Origin: Leifsonia sp. PS1209
Lineage (GTDB): Bacteria > Actinomycetota > Actinomycetes > Actinomycetales > Microbacteriaceae
Direction of reading: 5' to 3'
NCBI RefSeq assembly: GCF_012317045.1
Contig: NZ_CP051154.1
Coordinates: 2,852,001 to 2,916,000, forward strand
DNA length: 64,000 bases
In this document: positions 27,140 through 36,190 of the stretch, piece by piece
How positions within the stretch are numbered: the first letter of the stretch is position 1
How the letters are laid out: every line of letters starts with the position of its first letter
The notes under the pieces: model-generated
What the model saw: only the letters and a program-made list of their open reading frames with translations
The model's database searches: none
What the model was told of the DNA's origin: nothing
Made by a program: the position numbers and the translations under genes

Positions 27140-28324
27140 ATGACCGAGGCCTACCTGGTCGGCGGAGTCCGCACGGCGGTCGGACGGTACGGCGGAGCCC
27201 TCAGCGGCGTGCGCCCGGACGACCTGGCCGCCCTCGTCGTCGCCGAGGCCGTGCGCCGCGCGGGCGTCGACCCGCAGACCATCGACGAGGTGATCCTCGG
27301 CGCGGCCAACCAGGCGGGAGAGGACAACCGCAACGTCGCCCGCATGGCCGCGCTGCTCGGCGGGCTGCCGGATGCGGTGCCGGGCGTCACGGTGAACCGG
27401 CTCTGCGCATCCGGGCTCTCGGCGGTCACGATGGCGGCGCAGGCGGTGCGGGCCGGCGACGCGGACATCGTCGTCGCGGGCGGTGTCGAGTCGATGACGA
27501 GGGCGCCGTGGGTGCAGGGCAAGCCGGAACGCGCGTTCGCGAAGCCGGGCCCGCAGTTCGACACCTCCATCGGCTGGCGGTTCACCAACCCGCGCTTCCT
27601 CGATCGCGACAAGGCGACGTACTCGATGCCGGAGACGGCGGAGGAAGTCGCGCGCATCGACGGCATCAGCAGGGAGGACGCCGACGCGTTCGCGCTGCGC
27701 AGCCACCAGCGCGCGGCGGCGGCGACGGGCGCCGGACGGTTCGCCGAGGAGATCGTGCCGGTGCAGACGCCCCGCGGCTCCGTCACGGCCGACGAGAGCA
27801 TCCGGCGCGACACGACTCTGGATGCGCTGGCCGGGCTGCGTCCAGTGGTGGCCGGCGGCAGCGTGGTCACCGCCGGCAACGCGTCACCGCTCAACGACGG
27901 AGCGTCCGCGATCGTCGTGGCGAGCGCTGACGCCGTCGCCCGGTACGGGCTCACGCCGCGGGCGCGCGTGGTCGTCGGCACGAGCGTCGGCGTCGCTCCG
28001 GAGATCATGGGGCTCGGACCGGTGCCCGCTGTGAACAAGGCGCTCGAACGCTCCGGCCTGGAGCTCGGGCAGCTGGGCAGCATCGAGCTGAACGAGGCGT
28101 TCGCGAGCCAGGCGCTCGCGTGCATCCGGCGGCTGGGGCTCGACGAAGACCGCGTCAACGCCGACGGCGGAGCCATCGCGCTCGGCCACGCGCTGGGTTC
28201 GAGCGGCTCGCGGCTGCTGGTGACGCTGCTCGGCCGGATGGAAAGGGAAGGCTCGCAGTACGGGCTCGCCACGATGTGCGTGGGCGTCGGGCAGGGTGCG
28301 GCGATGATCGTGGAGGCAGCATGA
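27140..28324 (+). CDS. paaJ: Thiolase, 3-oxoadipyl-CoA/3-oxo-5,6-dehydrosuberyl-CoA thiolase
   Basis: 394 aa thiolase. Nucleophilic Cys at about 89 (VNRLCASGL), NEAFASQ, the GGAIALGHALGSSGSR loop (Ala where most have Pro after GH) and the second Cys in MCVGVGQG. In the paa pathway it cleaves the C8 and C6 3-oxoacyl-CoA intermediates to acetyl-CoA and succinyl-CoA. It starts the operon paaJ-F-H-Z and overlaps paaF by 4 nt (ATGA). Confidence 0.92.
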   Translation: MTEAYLVGGVRTAVGRYGGALSGVRPDDLAALVVAEAVRRAGVDPQTIDEVILGAANQAGEDNRNVARMAALLGGLPDAVPGVTVNRLCASGLSAVTMAAQAVRAGDADIVVAGGVESMTRAPWVQGKPERAFAKPGPQFDTSIGWRFTNPRFLDRDKATYSMPETAEEVARIDGISREDADAFALRSHQRAAAATGAGRFAEEIVPVQTPRGSVTADESIRRDTTLDALAGLRPVVAGGSVVTAGNASPLNDGASAIVVASADAVARYGLTPRARVVVGTSVGVAPEIMGLGPVPAVNKALERSGLELGQLGSIELNEAFASQALACIRRLGLDEDRVNADGGAIALGHALGSSGSRLLVTLLGRMEREGSQYGLATMCVGVGQGAAMIVEAA

Positions 28325-29067
28325 ACGGGATGCGCACCCTCCTGGTCGAGGAGGCGGACGACCGCGTCGTCGTGCGGCTGAATCGGCCGGAGACCAGGAA
28401 CGCGATCGACCAGCGGATGGTCGACGACCTGCACGAGGTGTGCGCCGCCCTGGAGGCGGAGCCGCGCATCCTGATCGTAACCGGCGGAGACGGCGTGTTC
28501 GCGTCCGGTGCGGACATCGCCGAGCTGCGCGAACGCACGGCCGCCGACGCGCGCCTCCTCATCAACGCCACGGTGTTCGGCAGGATCGCCGCGCTGCCGC
28601 TGCCCGTGATCGCCGCACTCGACGGCTATGCGCTCGGCGGAGGGGCGGAGCTGGCGTACGCGGCCGACTTCCGCATCGGCACTCCCCGGCTGCGCATCGG
28701 CAACCCGGAGACCGGACTCGGGATCATCGCAGCAGCCGGTGCGCTCTGGCGGCTGGCCGAGCTGGTCGGCGAACCGCTGGCGAAGGAGATCGTGCTGGCC
28801 GGACGCATCCTGAACGGCGAGGAGGCGCTGGCCGCGCGGCTCGTCACCGAACTGCACGAACCGGATGCGCTGCTCCCCGCCGCGCACGCGCTCGCCGACC
28901 GCATCGCCGCCAACGACCGGCTGGCGACGCGCTACACCAAGGCGGTGTTCCACGCGCCGCGCTCCGAGCATCCGGCTGCGGAGGCGGACGCACAGGCGGT
29001 GCTGTTCGAGTCGCCGGAGAAGCAGCGCAGGATGACGGCGTTCCTGGAGCGGAGGCGCCGAGCGTGA
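28321..29067 (+). CDS. paaF: Enoyl-CoA hydratase, PaaF-like
   Basis: 248 aa crotonase fold: LNRPETRNAID, oxyanion-hole FASGADIAELRE and ALDGYALGGGAELAYAADFRIG with GNPETGLGI carrying the catalytic Glu. It should hydrate 2,3-dehydroadipyl-CoA to 3-hydroxyadipyl-CoA. Translation overlaps paaJ before it and paaH after it (ATGA and GTGA). The assignment as PaaF rather than PaaG rests on operon position between thiolase and dehydrogenase. Confidence 0.85.
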   Translation: MNGMRTLLVEEADDRVVVRLNRPETRNAIDQRMVDDLHEVCAALEAEPRILIVTGGDGVFASGADIAELRERTAADARLLINATVFGRIAALPLPVIAALDGYALGGGAELAYAADFRIGTPRLRIGNPETGLGIIAAAGALWRLAELVGEPLAKEIVLAGRILNGEEALAARLVTELHEPDALLPAAHALADRIAANDRLATRYTKAVFHAPRSEHPAAEADAQAVLFESPEKQRRMTAFLERRRRA

Positions 29068-30035
29068 GCGGCGTGCCGGAGCAGGCGGGGGTGCCCGAGC
29101 GGGTCGGCGTGCTCGGCGGAGGGCGGATGGGCGCGGGAATCGCGCACGCGTTCCTGCTGGCGGGTGCGACCGTGACGGTGGTCGAGCGCGACGGCGAGGC
29201 GGCCGACGCCGCGCGGGCGCGCATCCGGAGTGCCGTCGACGCCTCGGTGCAGCGAGGCACTACCACGCTCGGCGCCGACGACCTGGAGGCGCGGCTCGTG
29301 ACCGCGACCGACGTGGGCGGGTTCGCCGACTGCGGCCTGGTGATCGAGGCGGTGCCGGAGGACCGGTCACTCAAAGCGGACGCGCTGCTCCGGGCGGAGA
29401 GCGCCATCGCCGAGGGCGCCGTGCTCGCCAGCAACACGTCGTCCATCTCCATCGACGAGCTGGCCTCCGACCTCCGCTCCCCCGGCCGCTTCCTCGGGAT
29501 GCACTTCTTCAACCCCGTTCCCGCGTCTGCGCTCGTCGAGGTCGTCACCGGCTCCGCGACGCTGCCCGAGGTGGTCGAGGCGGCCCAAGGCTGGGTCTCC
29601 GCGATCGGCAAGACGCCGATCACCGTCGCGGACGCCCCCGGCTTCGCCTCGTCGCGCCTCGGCGTCGCGCTCGGGCTGGAGGCGATCCGGATGCTCGAAG
29701 ACGGCGTCGCGAGCGCCGACGACATCGACGCGGCGATGGTCCTCGGCTACAAGCATCCGGTCGGGCCGCTGCGGCTCACCGACCTGGTGGGTCTGGATGT
29801 GCGGCTCGGCATCGCCGAGTACCTGCACGAGCACCTGGGCCCGCGCTTCGAGCCGCCGACGCTGCTGCGCACGATGGTCGCGGAGGGGCGGCTCGGGCGG
29901 AAGTCCGGGCGCGGCTTCTACGACTGGCCGGATGCGCAGGGCGCGCCCACCAGCGCCACGCCGGCCACCACCGCCACCACCACCCCAGCCACAACCACCA
30001 CTCCCACCACAGCCACACCGGAGGTTCACCGATGA
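29064..30035 (+). CDS. paaH: 3-Hydroxyacyl-CoA dehydrogenase, PaaH-like, with Thr/Pro-rich tail
   Basis: 323 aa: NAD-binding VGVLGGGRMGAGIAHAFL, catalytic His in GMHFFNPVPAS, and the C-terminal dimerisation domain (HPVGPLRLTDLVGLDVRLGI, then GRKSGRGFYDWPD). It oxidises 3-hydroxyadipyl-CoA. The last 28 residues are a Thr/Ala/Pro tract from 29950-30030 of repeated ACC and GCC codons, absent from typical PaaH and probably disordered. GTG start, GTGA overlap with paaF; ATGA overlap with paaZ. Confidence 0.9.
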   Translation: MSGVPEQAGVPERVGVLGGGRMGAGIAHAFLLAGATVTVVERDGEAADAARARIRSAVDASVQRGTTTLGADDLEARLVTATDVGGFADCGLVIEAVPEDRSLKADALLRAESAIAEGAVLASNTSSISIDELASDLRSPGRFLGMHFFNPVPASALVEVVTGSATLPEVVEAAQGWVSAIGKTPITVADAPGFASSRLGVALGLEAIRMLEDGVASADDIDAAMVLGYKHPVGPLRLTDLVGLDVRLGIAEYLHEHLGPRFEPPTLLRTMVAEGRLGRKSGRGFYDWPDAQGAPTSATPATTATTTPATTTTPTTATPEVHR

Positions 30036-32101
30036 GCCAGCACGACATCCTGCCCAGCTACGTGATGGGCGGGTGGTGGACGCCGGCCGAGGCGGACGCC
30101 GCCGACGCCGCGGAGGTGCGCGACGCATCCACTGGCAAGCTCGTCGCCCGGGTGAGCACCGCCGGGCTCGACCTGGCCGGAGTGCTCGACTACGCCCGCA
30201 CCGTCGGGCAGGCATCGCTCGGCGAACTCACCTTCCATCAGCGGGCGGTGCTGCTCAAGCAGTTCGCCCAGGCGTTGACCGCGCGGAAGGACGAGCTGAA
30301 CGCACTGTCGAGCAGGGCGGGCGCGACGAAGGCAGACTCCTGGATCGACATCGACGGCGGCATCGGCGTGCTGTTCACCTTCTCGTCGAAGGGACGCCGC
30401 GAACTGCCGAACGGTCAGGTCTACCTGGACGGTCCCGTCGAGTCGCTCTCGGCGGACGGGTCGTTCCTCGCCAGACACATCTACACCCGGCTGCCGGGCG
30501 TCGCCGTGCAGATCAACGCGTTCAACTTCCCGGTCTGGGGTGCGCTGGAGAAGTTCGCGCCCGCGTTCCTCGCCGGGGTGCCGACCGTCGTGAAGCCCGC
30601 GACGCCGACCGGCTACGTCGCCGAGGCGATGGTGCGCATCCTGGACGAGACCGGGCTGCTGCCCGCCGGTTCGCTGCAGCTGGTGTCCGGCGGCGTCCCC
30701 GACCTGTTCGAGCACCTGCGGCTCGGCGACATCGTCGCGTTCACGGGATCGGCGTCGACCGCGGAGAAGCTGCGCGCGCACGACTCGGTGCAGACCGGTG
30801 GGGTGCGGTTCACGAGCGAGACGGACTCGATCAACGCGTCGGTGCTCGGCGCGGACGCCGGGGCGGGCACGCCGGAGTTCGACGCGTACGTGAAGCAGCT
30901 GGTGACCGAGCTGACGGCGAAGTCGGGCCAGAAGTGCACCGCGATCCGCCGCGCCATCGTGCCGGCCGCGGTGGTCGGCGACCTGGTTGATGCTGTGCGA
31001 GACCGCATCCGGCAGCGGGTGGTGATCGGAGACCCGCGCGCGGACGGCGTGACGATGGGGCCGCTCGCGTCCCTCGCGCAGCGGGACGAGGTGCTGCGCC
31101 AGGTGCACAAGCTGGTCGACGCGGGCGGCGAGATCGTCGTCGGCGACCTCGCGACCCCCGACGTGCTGCGTGCCGACGGCACGACCGGACCGGCGGACGA
31201 CGGCGCGTTCGTCGCGCCCCTCCTGCTCCGCTTCGCCGACCCCGACGTGGATGCGGTGCACACGGTCGAGGCGTTCGGCCCCGTCGCGAGCATCCTGAGC
31301 TACGACAGCACCGAGGAGGCCGTGCGCCTGGTCGCGCGCGGCGGAGGCTCGCTCGTCACCAGCGTCGCGACCCACGATCCGGCCATCGCGCGCGAGCTGG
31401 TGGGCGGGATCGCCGCCTCCAACGGCCGCGTGCTGCTGCTCGACCGCGACGATGCGCGCACCTCCACCGGCCACGGCTCCCCAATGCCGCACCTCGTGCA
31501 CGGCGGACCGGGCAGGGCAGGAGGCGGCGAGGAGCTGGGCGGCATCCGGGCGGTGCTGCACCACATGCAGCGCACCGCGATCCAAGGAACGCCCGAGCTG
31601 CTGACCGCGGTGACCGGCGTGTGGCACCAGGGGGCGACGGCGAGCGCCGAGGGGGTGCACCCGTTCCGCAAGGCGCTGTCGACCCTGACCATCGGCGACC
31701 AGGTGGAGTCGAAGAGCCGCCGGGTGACGCTCGACGACATCGAGACGTTCGCGACGTTCACGGGCGACACCTTCTACGCGCACATGGACGAGGAGGCGGC
31801 GGCCGCCAACCCGTTCTTCCCCGGCCGGGTGGCCCACGGCTACCTGCTCGTGTCCTGGGCGGCCGGTCTGTTCGTCGACCCGGCGCCCGGCCCGGTGCTC
31901 GCGAACTACGGACTAGAGAACCTGCGCTTCCTCACGCCAGTGGTGCCGGGCGACAGCATCCGGGTGACGCTGACGGCCAAACAGATCACCCCGCGCGAGA
32001 CCGACGAATACGGCGAGGTGCGCTGGGACGCTGTCATCCACAACCAGCACGACGAGACGGTGGCGACCTACGACGTGCTGACGCTGGTGGCGAAGGAGTA
32101 G
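30032..32101 (+). CDS. paaZ: PaaZ: oxepin-CoA hydrolase / semialdehyde dehydrogenase fusion
   Basis: 689 aa, two domains. The N-terminal aldehyde dehydrogenase (about 1-525) has Cys at about 302 (SGQKCTAIRR) and ETDSINASV. The C-terminal MaoC-type R-hydratase (about 545-689) has Asp at about 579 and His at about 584 in FTGDTFYAHMDEEAA, the same five-residue spacing as the catalytic pair of E. coli PaaZ. It opens the oxepin ring and oxidises the resulting aldehyde. The start overlaps paaH by 4 nt. It is the last gene of the block. Confidence 0.95.
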   Translation: MSQHDILPSYVMGGWWTPAEADAADAAEVRDASTGKLVARVSTAGLDLAGVLDYARTVGQASLGELTFHQRAVLLKQFAQALTARKDELNALSSRAGATKADSWIDIDGGIGVLFTFSSKGRRELPNGQVYLDGPVESLSADGSFLARHIYTRLPGVAVQINAFNFPVWGALEKFAPAFLAGVPTVVKPATPTGYVAEAMVRILDETGLLPAGSLQLVSGGVPDLFEHLRLGDIVAFTGSASTAEKLRAHDSVQTGGVRFTSETDSINASVLGADAGAGTPEFDAYVKQLVTELTAKSGQKCTAIRRAIVPAAVVGDLVDAVRDRIRQRVVIGDPRADGVTMGPLASLAQRDEVLRQVHKLVDAGGEIVVGDLATPDVLRADGTTGPADDGAFVAPLLLRFADPDVDAVHTVEAFGPVASILSYDSTEEAVRLVARGGGSLVTSVATHDPAIARELVGGIAASNGRVLLLDRDDARTSTGHGSPMPHLVHGGPGRAGGGEELGGIRAVLHHMQRTAIQGTPELLTAVTGVWHQGATASAEGVHPFRKALSTLTIGDQVESKSRRVTLDDIETFATFTGDTFYAHMDEEAAAANPFFPGRVAHGYLLVSWAAGLFVDPAPGPVLANYGLENLRFLTPVVPGDSIRVTLTAKQITPRETDEYGEVRWDAVIHNQHDETVATYDVLTLVAKE

Positions 32102-32104
32102 CCG

Positions 32105-32337
32105 CCGCTCCGAGCGGAGTTCCGCCGCGCCACGCCGCGCTCACCTCCGCTCATGCGGAGATCCCGCGCGATCCGGCCCACATCTCCGCAGCAGCGGAGA
32201 CTCCGCGCCACCAGCACCTCCCGCAATACGCCGCCCGAAACTCCGCTTGAACGGAACCGCGACGGGATGCGTCGCTCGAACTCCGCTAGAACGGAACGTT
32301 CGGCGGCGTGGCGTGGCAGGACTCCGCTGGAGCGGAG
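32105..32337. repeat. Array of six short CTCCGCT/AGCGGAG palindromes
   Basis: In 233 bp between the convergent paaZ and tetR genes there are six related inverted repeats. Clear ones: CCGCTC-C-GAGCGG (32105-32117); CTCCGC-TCAT-GCGGAG (32145-32160); TCTCCGC-AGCA-GCGGAGA (32183-32200); CTCCGCT-GG-AGCGGAG (32322-32337). Two weaker copies sharing CTCCGCTnGAACGGAAC lie near 32241 and 32281. No coding frame is convincing. They could act together as a bidirectional terminator or be a small palindromic repeat family. Confidence 0.75.
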
Positions 32338-32350
32338 CGCGGAGGCGCGG

Positions 32351-32947
32351 CTACGGCACGCGGAGGCCGTCGAGGGCGACGGTCAGCACGTCGGCGGCGA
32401 GCTGCTCGGCGTCTTCCGGGCCGCCGGGGCGATACCACTCGGCGATCGAGTTGATCATGCCGAAGAGGAGGCGGGAGACGATGCCGGGGTCGAGGTCGGC
32501 GCGCAGGGAACCCTCGTCGCGGGCCTCGACCACGAGAGCCGCGACCGCCCTGTCGAAGGCGCGGCGGCGGGACAGTGCCGCCCGCTCCACCTCGGTGTTG
32601 CCGCGCACGCGCAGCAGCAGTGTCACGTACGGCAGCTTGTCGACGAGCACGCGCACAGCGCCGCGCAGCACGTGGGCGAGACGGTCGGCGGCAGGGCCGG
32701 TGGTCGCGCCGCTCTCCGCCAGCACGCCCTCCAGGCTGTCGAGGGCCTCGCCGAGGGCCAGCTCCAGCAGTTCGTCCTTGGACGAGACGTGGTGGTAGAT
32801 GGCCGACTTGGACAGGCCGAGACGTTCGGCGAGCATCCCGATGGAGGTGGCGTCGTAGCCGTGCTCGTTGAACGCCGCGACGGAGACCTCGAGGATGCCG
32901 CGCTGGTCGTAGCCGGGGCGGCCCCGTCGGATCTCGGTCTCAGTCAT
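32351..32947 (-). CDS. paaR: TetR-family regulator of the paa genes (PaaR-like)
   Basis: 198 aa. An N-terminal TetR helix-turn-helix (ILEVSVAAFNEHGYDATSIG, then LGLSKSAIYHHVSSKDELLELAL) and a helical ligand domain. GGGGAG lies 2-3 nt before the ATG at 32947. It is the last gene of a paaI-paaK-paaR leftward unit and the best candidate to bind the two 22-bp operators; phenylacetyl-CoA is the known inducer of PaaR proteins. Confidence 0.85.
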   Translation of the reverse strand: MTETEIRRGRPGYDQRGILEVSVAAFNEHGYDATSIGMLAERLGLSKSAIYHHVSSKDELLELALGEALDSLEGVLAESGATTGPAADRLAHVLRGAVRVLVDKLPYVTLLLRVRGNTEVERAALSRRRAFDRAVAALVVEARDEGSLRADLDPGIVSRLLFGMINSIAEWYRPGGPEDAEQLAADVLTVALDGLRVP

Positions 32948-33012
32948 GACTCCCCAGTCTGGCACGCGACGCCCACGCCGGATGCTGGCACGCGACGCTC
33001 GCGCCGCGACGC

Positions 33013-34338
33013 CTACCGCAGGTCGTACAGCCGCTTCTGCTTGCCGGCGCTCGGCTCCAGCGTGCCCGGTTCCTCGAGTGCGACGTTCACGGTCACGCCC
33101 ACTCTCTCCTTCACCCGCTGCACGAGCAGCGCGCAGGCCCGGTCCGCCGCATCCAGACTCGCGCCAGGACGGGACTCGATGCGCACCGTCAGCACATCCA
33201 GGGAGGCCGGCCGGGTGAGTTCGAGGACGAAGTGCGGGGAGAGGTCGTCGATGCCGAGCACCAGTTCCTCGATCTGGGTCGGGAACAGGTTCACCCCGCG
33301 CAGGATGATCATGTCGTCGTCGCGGCCCGTCACCTTCTCCATCCGGCGCATCCCGGGCCTGGCGGTGCCGGGGAGCAGCCGGGTGAGGTCGCGGGTGCGG
33401 TAGCGCAGCACGGGGAAGGCCTCCTTGGTGAGGCTGGTGAAGACCAGCTCGCCCGGACTGCCGTCCTGCAGCACGGCGCCGGACTCCTGGTCGACGACCT
33501 CCGGCAGGAAATGGTCCTCCCAGATGTGCGGGCCGTCCTTCGTCTCCAGGCACTCGCTGCCGACGCCCGGACCCATCACCTCGCTGAGGCCGTAGATGTC
33601 GAGGGCGTCGATGCCGAGCCGTTCCTCCAGTTCGAGGCGCATGGCGTTGGTCCACGGCTCCGCACCGAGCACGGCGGCGCGCAGGCTGGTGGAGCGCGGG
33701 TCGATCCCGGCCTCCACCATCGCGTCTGCGATGGTGAGCAGGTAGCTGGGGGTGCAGAGGATCACGTCGGGCTCGAAGTCCTGGATGAGCTGCACCTGCT
33801 TGGCGGTCTGGCCTCCCGACATCGGGATGACCGTCGCGCCCAGCTTCTCGATGCCCGCGTGCGCGCCGAGGCCGCCGGTGAACAGGCCGTACCCGTACGC
33901 GTTGTGCACGCGCATCCCTGGCCGGACGCCCGCGGCCCGCAGCGAGCGCGCGACGAGCGACGCCCAGCGGTCGAGGTCGCCGGCGGTGTAGCCGACGACC
34001 GTCGGGCGTCCCGTCGTGCCGGAGGAACAGTGGATGCGCGCGATCCGCTCCGTGGGCACGGCGAACATCCCGAACGGGTACGTCTGCCGCAGGTCGTCCT
34101 TGGTGGTGAACGGGAGCAGCGCCACGTCGTCGAGGGTGCGGATGTCGGCGGGGCGGACGCCGGCCGCATCCAGTTTGGCGGTGTAGAGCGGCACGTTCTC
34201 GTATGCGTGGCGCACGGTCCACTGCAGCCGTTCGAGCTGCAGGGCGCGGAGGGCGTCGCGGTCGAGGCGTTCCTCCTGGTCGAGTTCGTCGGCCGCCGGT
34301 GGGCGGAAGGCCGGCGTGGTCGGTGTCGTCGTCGGCAT
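33013..34338 (-). CDS. paaK: Phenylacetate-CoA ligase
   Basis: 441 aa, adenylate-forming. The ATP loop HCSSGTTGRPTVVGYT, the YGLSEVMGPGVG motif, the hinge-region TGRDDDMIILRGVNLFP, and the C-terminal KRLYDLR tail are all present and match PaaK. It activates phenylacetate to phenylacetyl-CoA, the committed step. GGAGG lies 5 nt before the ATG. It sits 58 nt downstream of paaI and 65 nt upstream of paaR. Confidence 0.95.
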   Translation of the reverse strand: MPTTTPTTPAFRPPAADELDQEERLDRDALRALQLERLQWTVRHAYENVPLYTAKLDAAGVRPADIRTLDDVALLPFTTKDDLRQTYPFGMFAVPTERIARIHCSSGTTGRPTVVGYTAGDLDRWASLVARSLRAAGVRPGMRVHNAYGYGLFTGGLGAHAGIEKLGATVIPMSGGQTAKQVQLIQDFEPDVILCTPSYLLTIADAMVEAGIDPRSTSLRAAVLGAEPWTNAMRLELEERLGIDALDIYGLSEVMGPGVGSECLETKDGPHIWEDHFLPEVVDQESGAVLQDGSPGELVFTSLTKEAFPVLRYRTRDLTRLLPGTARPGMRRMEKVTGRDDDMIILRGVNLFPTQIEELVLGIDDLSPHFVLELTRPASLDVLTVRIESRPGASLDAADRACALLVQRVKERVGVTVNVALEEPGTLEPSAGKQKRLYDLR

Positions 34339-34396
34339 CGGGACCTCCGTGGTGCTTCAGGTGGATGGGTGGTGCGTGGTGGTGCTGCGCCCGGCG

Positions 34397-34816
34397 TCAG
34401 GCCGTGCGCGTGGTCTTGTGGCTGCGGCCGCGGAACTCCGCGACGGGTCGGCCGTCGTCGTCGGTCACGGTCACGTCGTAGACGCCGGTGCGTCCGGCCC
34501 GTGCCCGCACGCGTGCCGTCGCGGTGAGGGTCTGCCCGGATGTGGTCGGCGCGAGGAAGACGATGTCTGCTCCGGCGGCGAGCGTGATCCGCTCGTCCTC
34601 GTTGCAGGCGATGGCGAACGCCGTGTCGGCGAGCGCGAAGACGAAGCCGCCGTGGGTGACGTCGAAGCCGTTCAGCATGTCGTCGCGGACGAGCATCCTG
34701 ACTCTGGCGCTGCCGGGCTGCGACTCCTCGACCACCATGCCGAGTGCCCGGGATGCGCGGTCGCGCGCCATCATCGCCTCGGCCGCGGACGAACCTTGCG
34801 CGGGCGCCTGCGTCAT
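34397..34816 (-). CDS. paaI: Phenylacetate-pathway hotdog thioesterase
   Basis: 139 aa hotdog protein: [24 protein letters not shown] with the catalytic Asp, and [18 protein letters not shown]. It is shaped like E. coli PaaI, which hydrolyses hydroxyphenylacetyl-CoA esters to free trapped CoA. AGGAGG lies 5 nt before the ATG. It is divergent from paaA across the shared operator and is the first gene of the leftward unit. Confidence 0.92.
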   Translation of the reverse strand: MTQAPAQGSSAAEAMMARDRASRALGMVVEESQPGSARVRMLVRDDMLNGFDVTHGGFVFALADTAFAIACNEDERITLAAGADIVFLAPTTSGQTLTATARVRARAGRTGVYDVTVTDDDGRPVAEFRGRSHKTTRTA

Positions 34817-34847
34817 TCCGACCTCCTCGTCGCCGGTCCTGCGGCGT

Positions 34848-34876
34848 TTGCCGGACCGTGAGCCAGACTATATACT
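34848..34876 (+). promoter_or_regulatory. paaA promoter
   Basis: -35 TTGCCG (34848-34853), 17-nt spacer, -10 TATACT (34871-34876). The operator 34874-34895 overlaps the -10 and the start point. On the other strand TATAGT offers a -10 for the paaI unit. Confidence 0.75.
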
Positions 34877-34895
34877 AACCGAACGATCAGTTAGT
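34874..34895. promoter_or_regulatory. PaaR-like operator between paaI and paaA
   Basis: 22-bp palindrome with perfect 6-bp outer arms (ACTAAC and GTTAGT) and a near-symmetric core CGAACGATCA. It overlaps the -10 of paaA and lies close to the -10 of paaI, so one bound repressor can silence both directions. The second copy is at 27066. Confidence 0.8.
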
Positions 34896-34913
34896 AATTC
34901 GGAAGGGTCGACG

Positions 34914-35876
34914 ATGACCATCACGGCAGAGCCGCTCCCCCAGGAGAGCACACCGGAAGAGGCGCGCTTCGCCGAGCTCCTCGACACCGACTCGCGGGTC
35001 GAGCCGCGCGACTGGATGCCGGAGGCATACCGCAAGACCCTCATCCGGCAGATGTCGCAGCACGCGCACTCCGAGATCATCGGGATGCAGCCGGAGGCCA
35101 ACTGGATCAGCCGCGCCCCGAGCCTCAAGCGCAAGGCCATCCTGATGGCCAAGGTGCAGGACGAGGCCGGTCACGGCCTGTACCTCTACTCGGCCACTCA
35201 GACGCTCGGGATCACCCGCGACGAGATGACGGAACAGCTCATCGCTGGCAAGGCGCGATACTCGTCGATCTTCAACTACCCCACGCTCAGCTGGGCGGAC
35301 ATGGGCGCGATCGGCTGGCTCGTCGACGGCGCAGCGATCTGCAACCAGGTGCCGCTGTGCCGGGCGTCGTACGCCCCGTACGGCCGGGCGATGGTCCGCA
35401 TCTGCAAAGAGGAGTCCTTCCACCAGCGGCAGGGCTTCGAGATCCTGCTCACGCTGATGCGCGGAACGGAGGCGCAACAGCAGATGGCCCAGGATGCGGT
35501 GAACCGCTGGTACTGGCCGTCGCTGATGATGTTCGGACCGCCGGACGACGACTCGCCCAACTCGGCCAGGTCGATGGCGTGGAACATCAAGCGGTTCTCC
35601 AACGACGAGCTTCGCCAGCGGTTCGTCGGGATGCTCGTTCCGCAGGCCGAGGTGCTCGGCGTCACGCTGCCGGACCCCGACCTGCGCTGGAACGAGGAGC
35701 GCCAGGCGTACGACCTGGGCGAGATCGACTGGACCGAGTTCCAGGAGGTGCTCGCCGGGCGCGGCCCGTGCAACGCCCAGCGGATGCAGCGCAGGCGCGA
35801 GGCGCACGAGGACGGACGCTGGGTGCGCGAGGCTGCTGCCGCGTACGCCGCCAAGCAGTCCGGAGAGGCGGCATGA
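34914..35876 (+). CDS. paaA: Phenylacetyl-CoA 1,2-epoxidase catalytic subunit
   Basis: 320 aa. The diiron-ligand regions [15 protein letters not shown] and [16 protein letters not shown] (ExxH motifs) are intact, as is [19 protein letters not shown]. With PaaC it forms the oxygenase that epoxidises the ring of phenylacetyl-CoA. GGAAGGG precedes the ATG. It starts a tightly overlapping paaABCDE operon. Confidence 0.97.
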   Translation: MTITAEPLPQESTPEEARFAELLDTDSRVEPRDWMPEAYRKTLIRQMSQHAHSEIIGMQPEANWISRAPSLKRKAILMAKVQDEAGHGLYLYSATQTLGITRDEMTEQLIAGKARYSSIFNYPTLSWADMGAIGWLVDGAAICNQVPLCRASYAPYGRAMVRICKEESFHQRQGFEILLTLMRGTEAQQQMAQDAVNRWYWPSLMMFGPPDDDSPNSARSMAWNIKRFSNDELRQRFVGMLVPQAEVLGVTLPDPDLRWNEERQAYDLGEIDWTEFQEVLAGRGPCNAQRMQRRREAHEDGRWVREAAAAYAAKQSGEAA

Positions 35877-36190
35877 TGCCCGCCCCGGGAACCCCGGACG
35901 CCGGGCACGCCGAGGTGTGGCCGCTCTGGGAGGTGTTCGTACGGTCGAGCCGCGGCCTCAGCCACGTGCACGTCGGGTCGCTGCACGCCCCGGACGAGAC
36001 GATGGCCGTGCGCAACGCCCGCGACCTGTACACGCGCCGCAGCGAAGGGGTCTCGATCTGGGTGGTGCCGTCCGACGCGATCACCGCCAGCGACCCGGAT
36101 GCGAAGGGCGCGTTCTTCGAATCGCCCGCCGGGAAGAACTACCGGCACGCCACCTACTACACCGAGAGCGAGGGGGTGAAGCACCTGTGA
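35873..36190 (+). CDS. paaB: Phenylacetyl-CoA 1,2-epoxidase subunit B
   Basis: 105 aa: [26 protein letters not shown] and [18 protein letters not shown], hallmarks of PaaB, which bridges the PaaAC heterodimers. Overlaps paaA by 4 nt (ATGA) and paaC by 4 nt (GTGA). A second ATG three bases on would also serve. Confidence 0.95.
   Translation: MMPAPGTPDAGHAEVWPLWEVFVRSSRGLSHVHVGSLHAPDETMAVRNARDLYTRRSEGVSIWVVPSDAITASDPDAKGAFFESPAGKNYRHATYYTESEGVKHL

Noticed and set aside
32105..32337. CRISPR array
   Set aside because: Units are short palindromes with irregular spacing and no constant 28-37 bp repeat; there are no cas genes.
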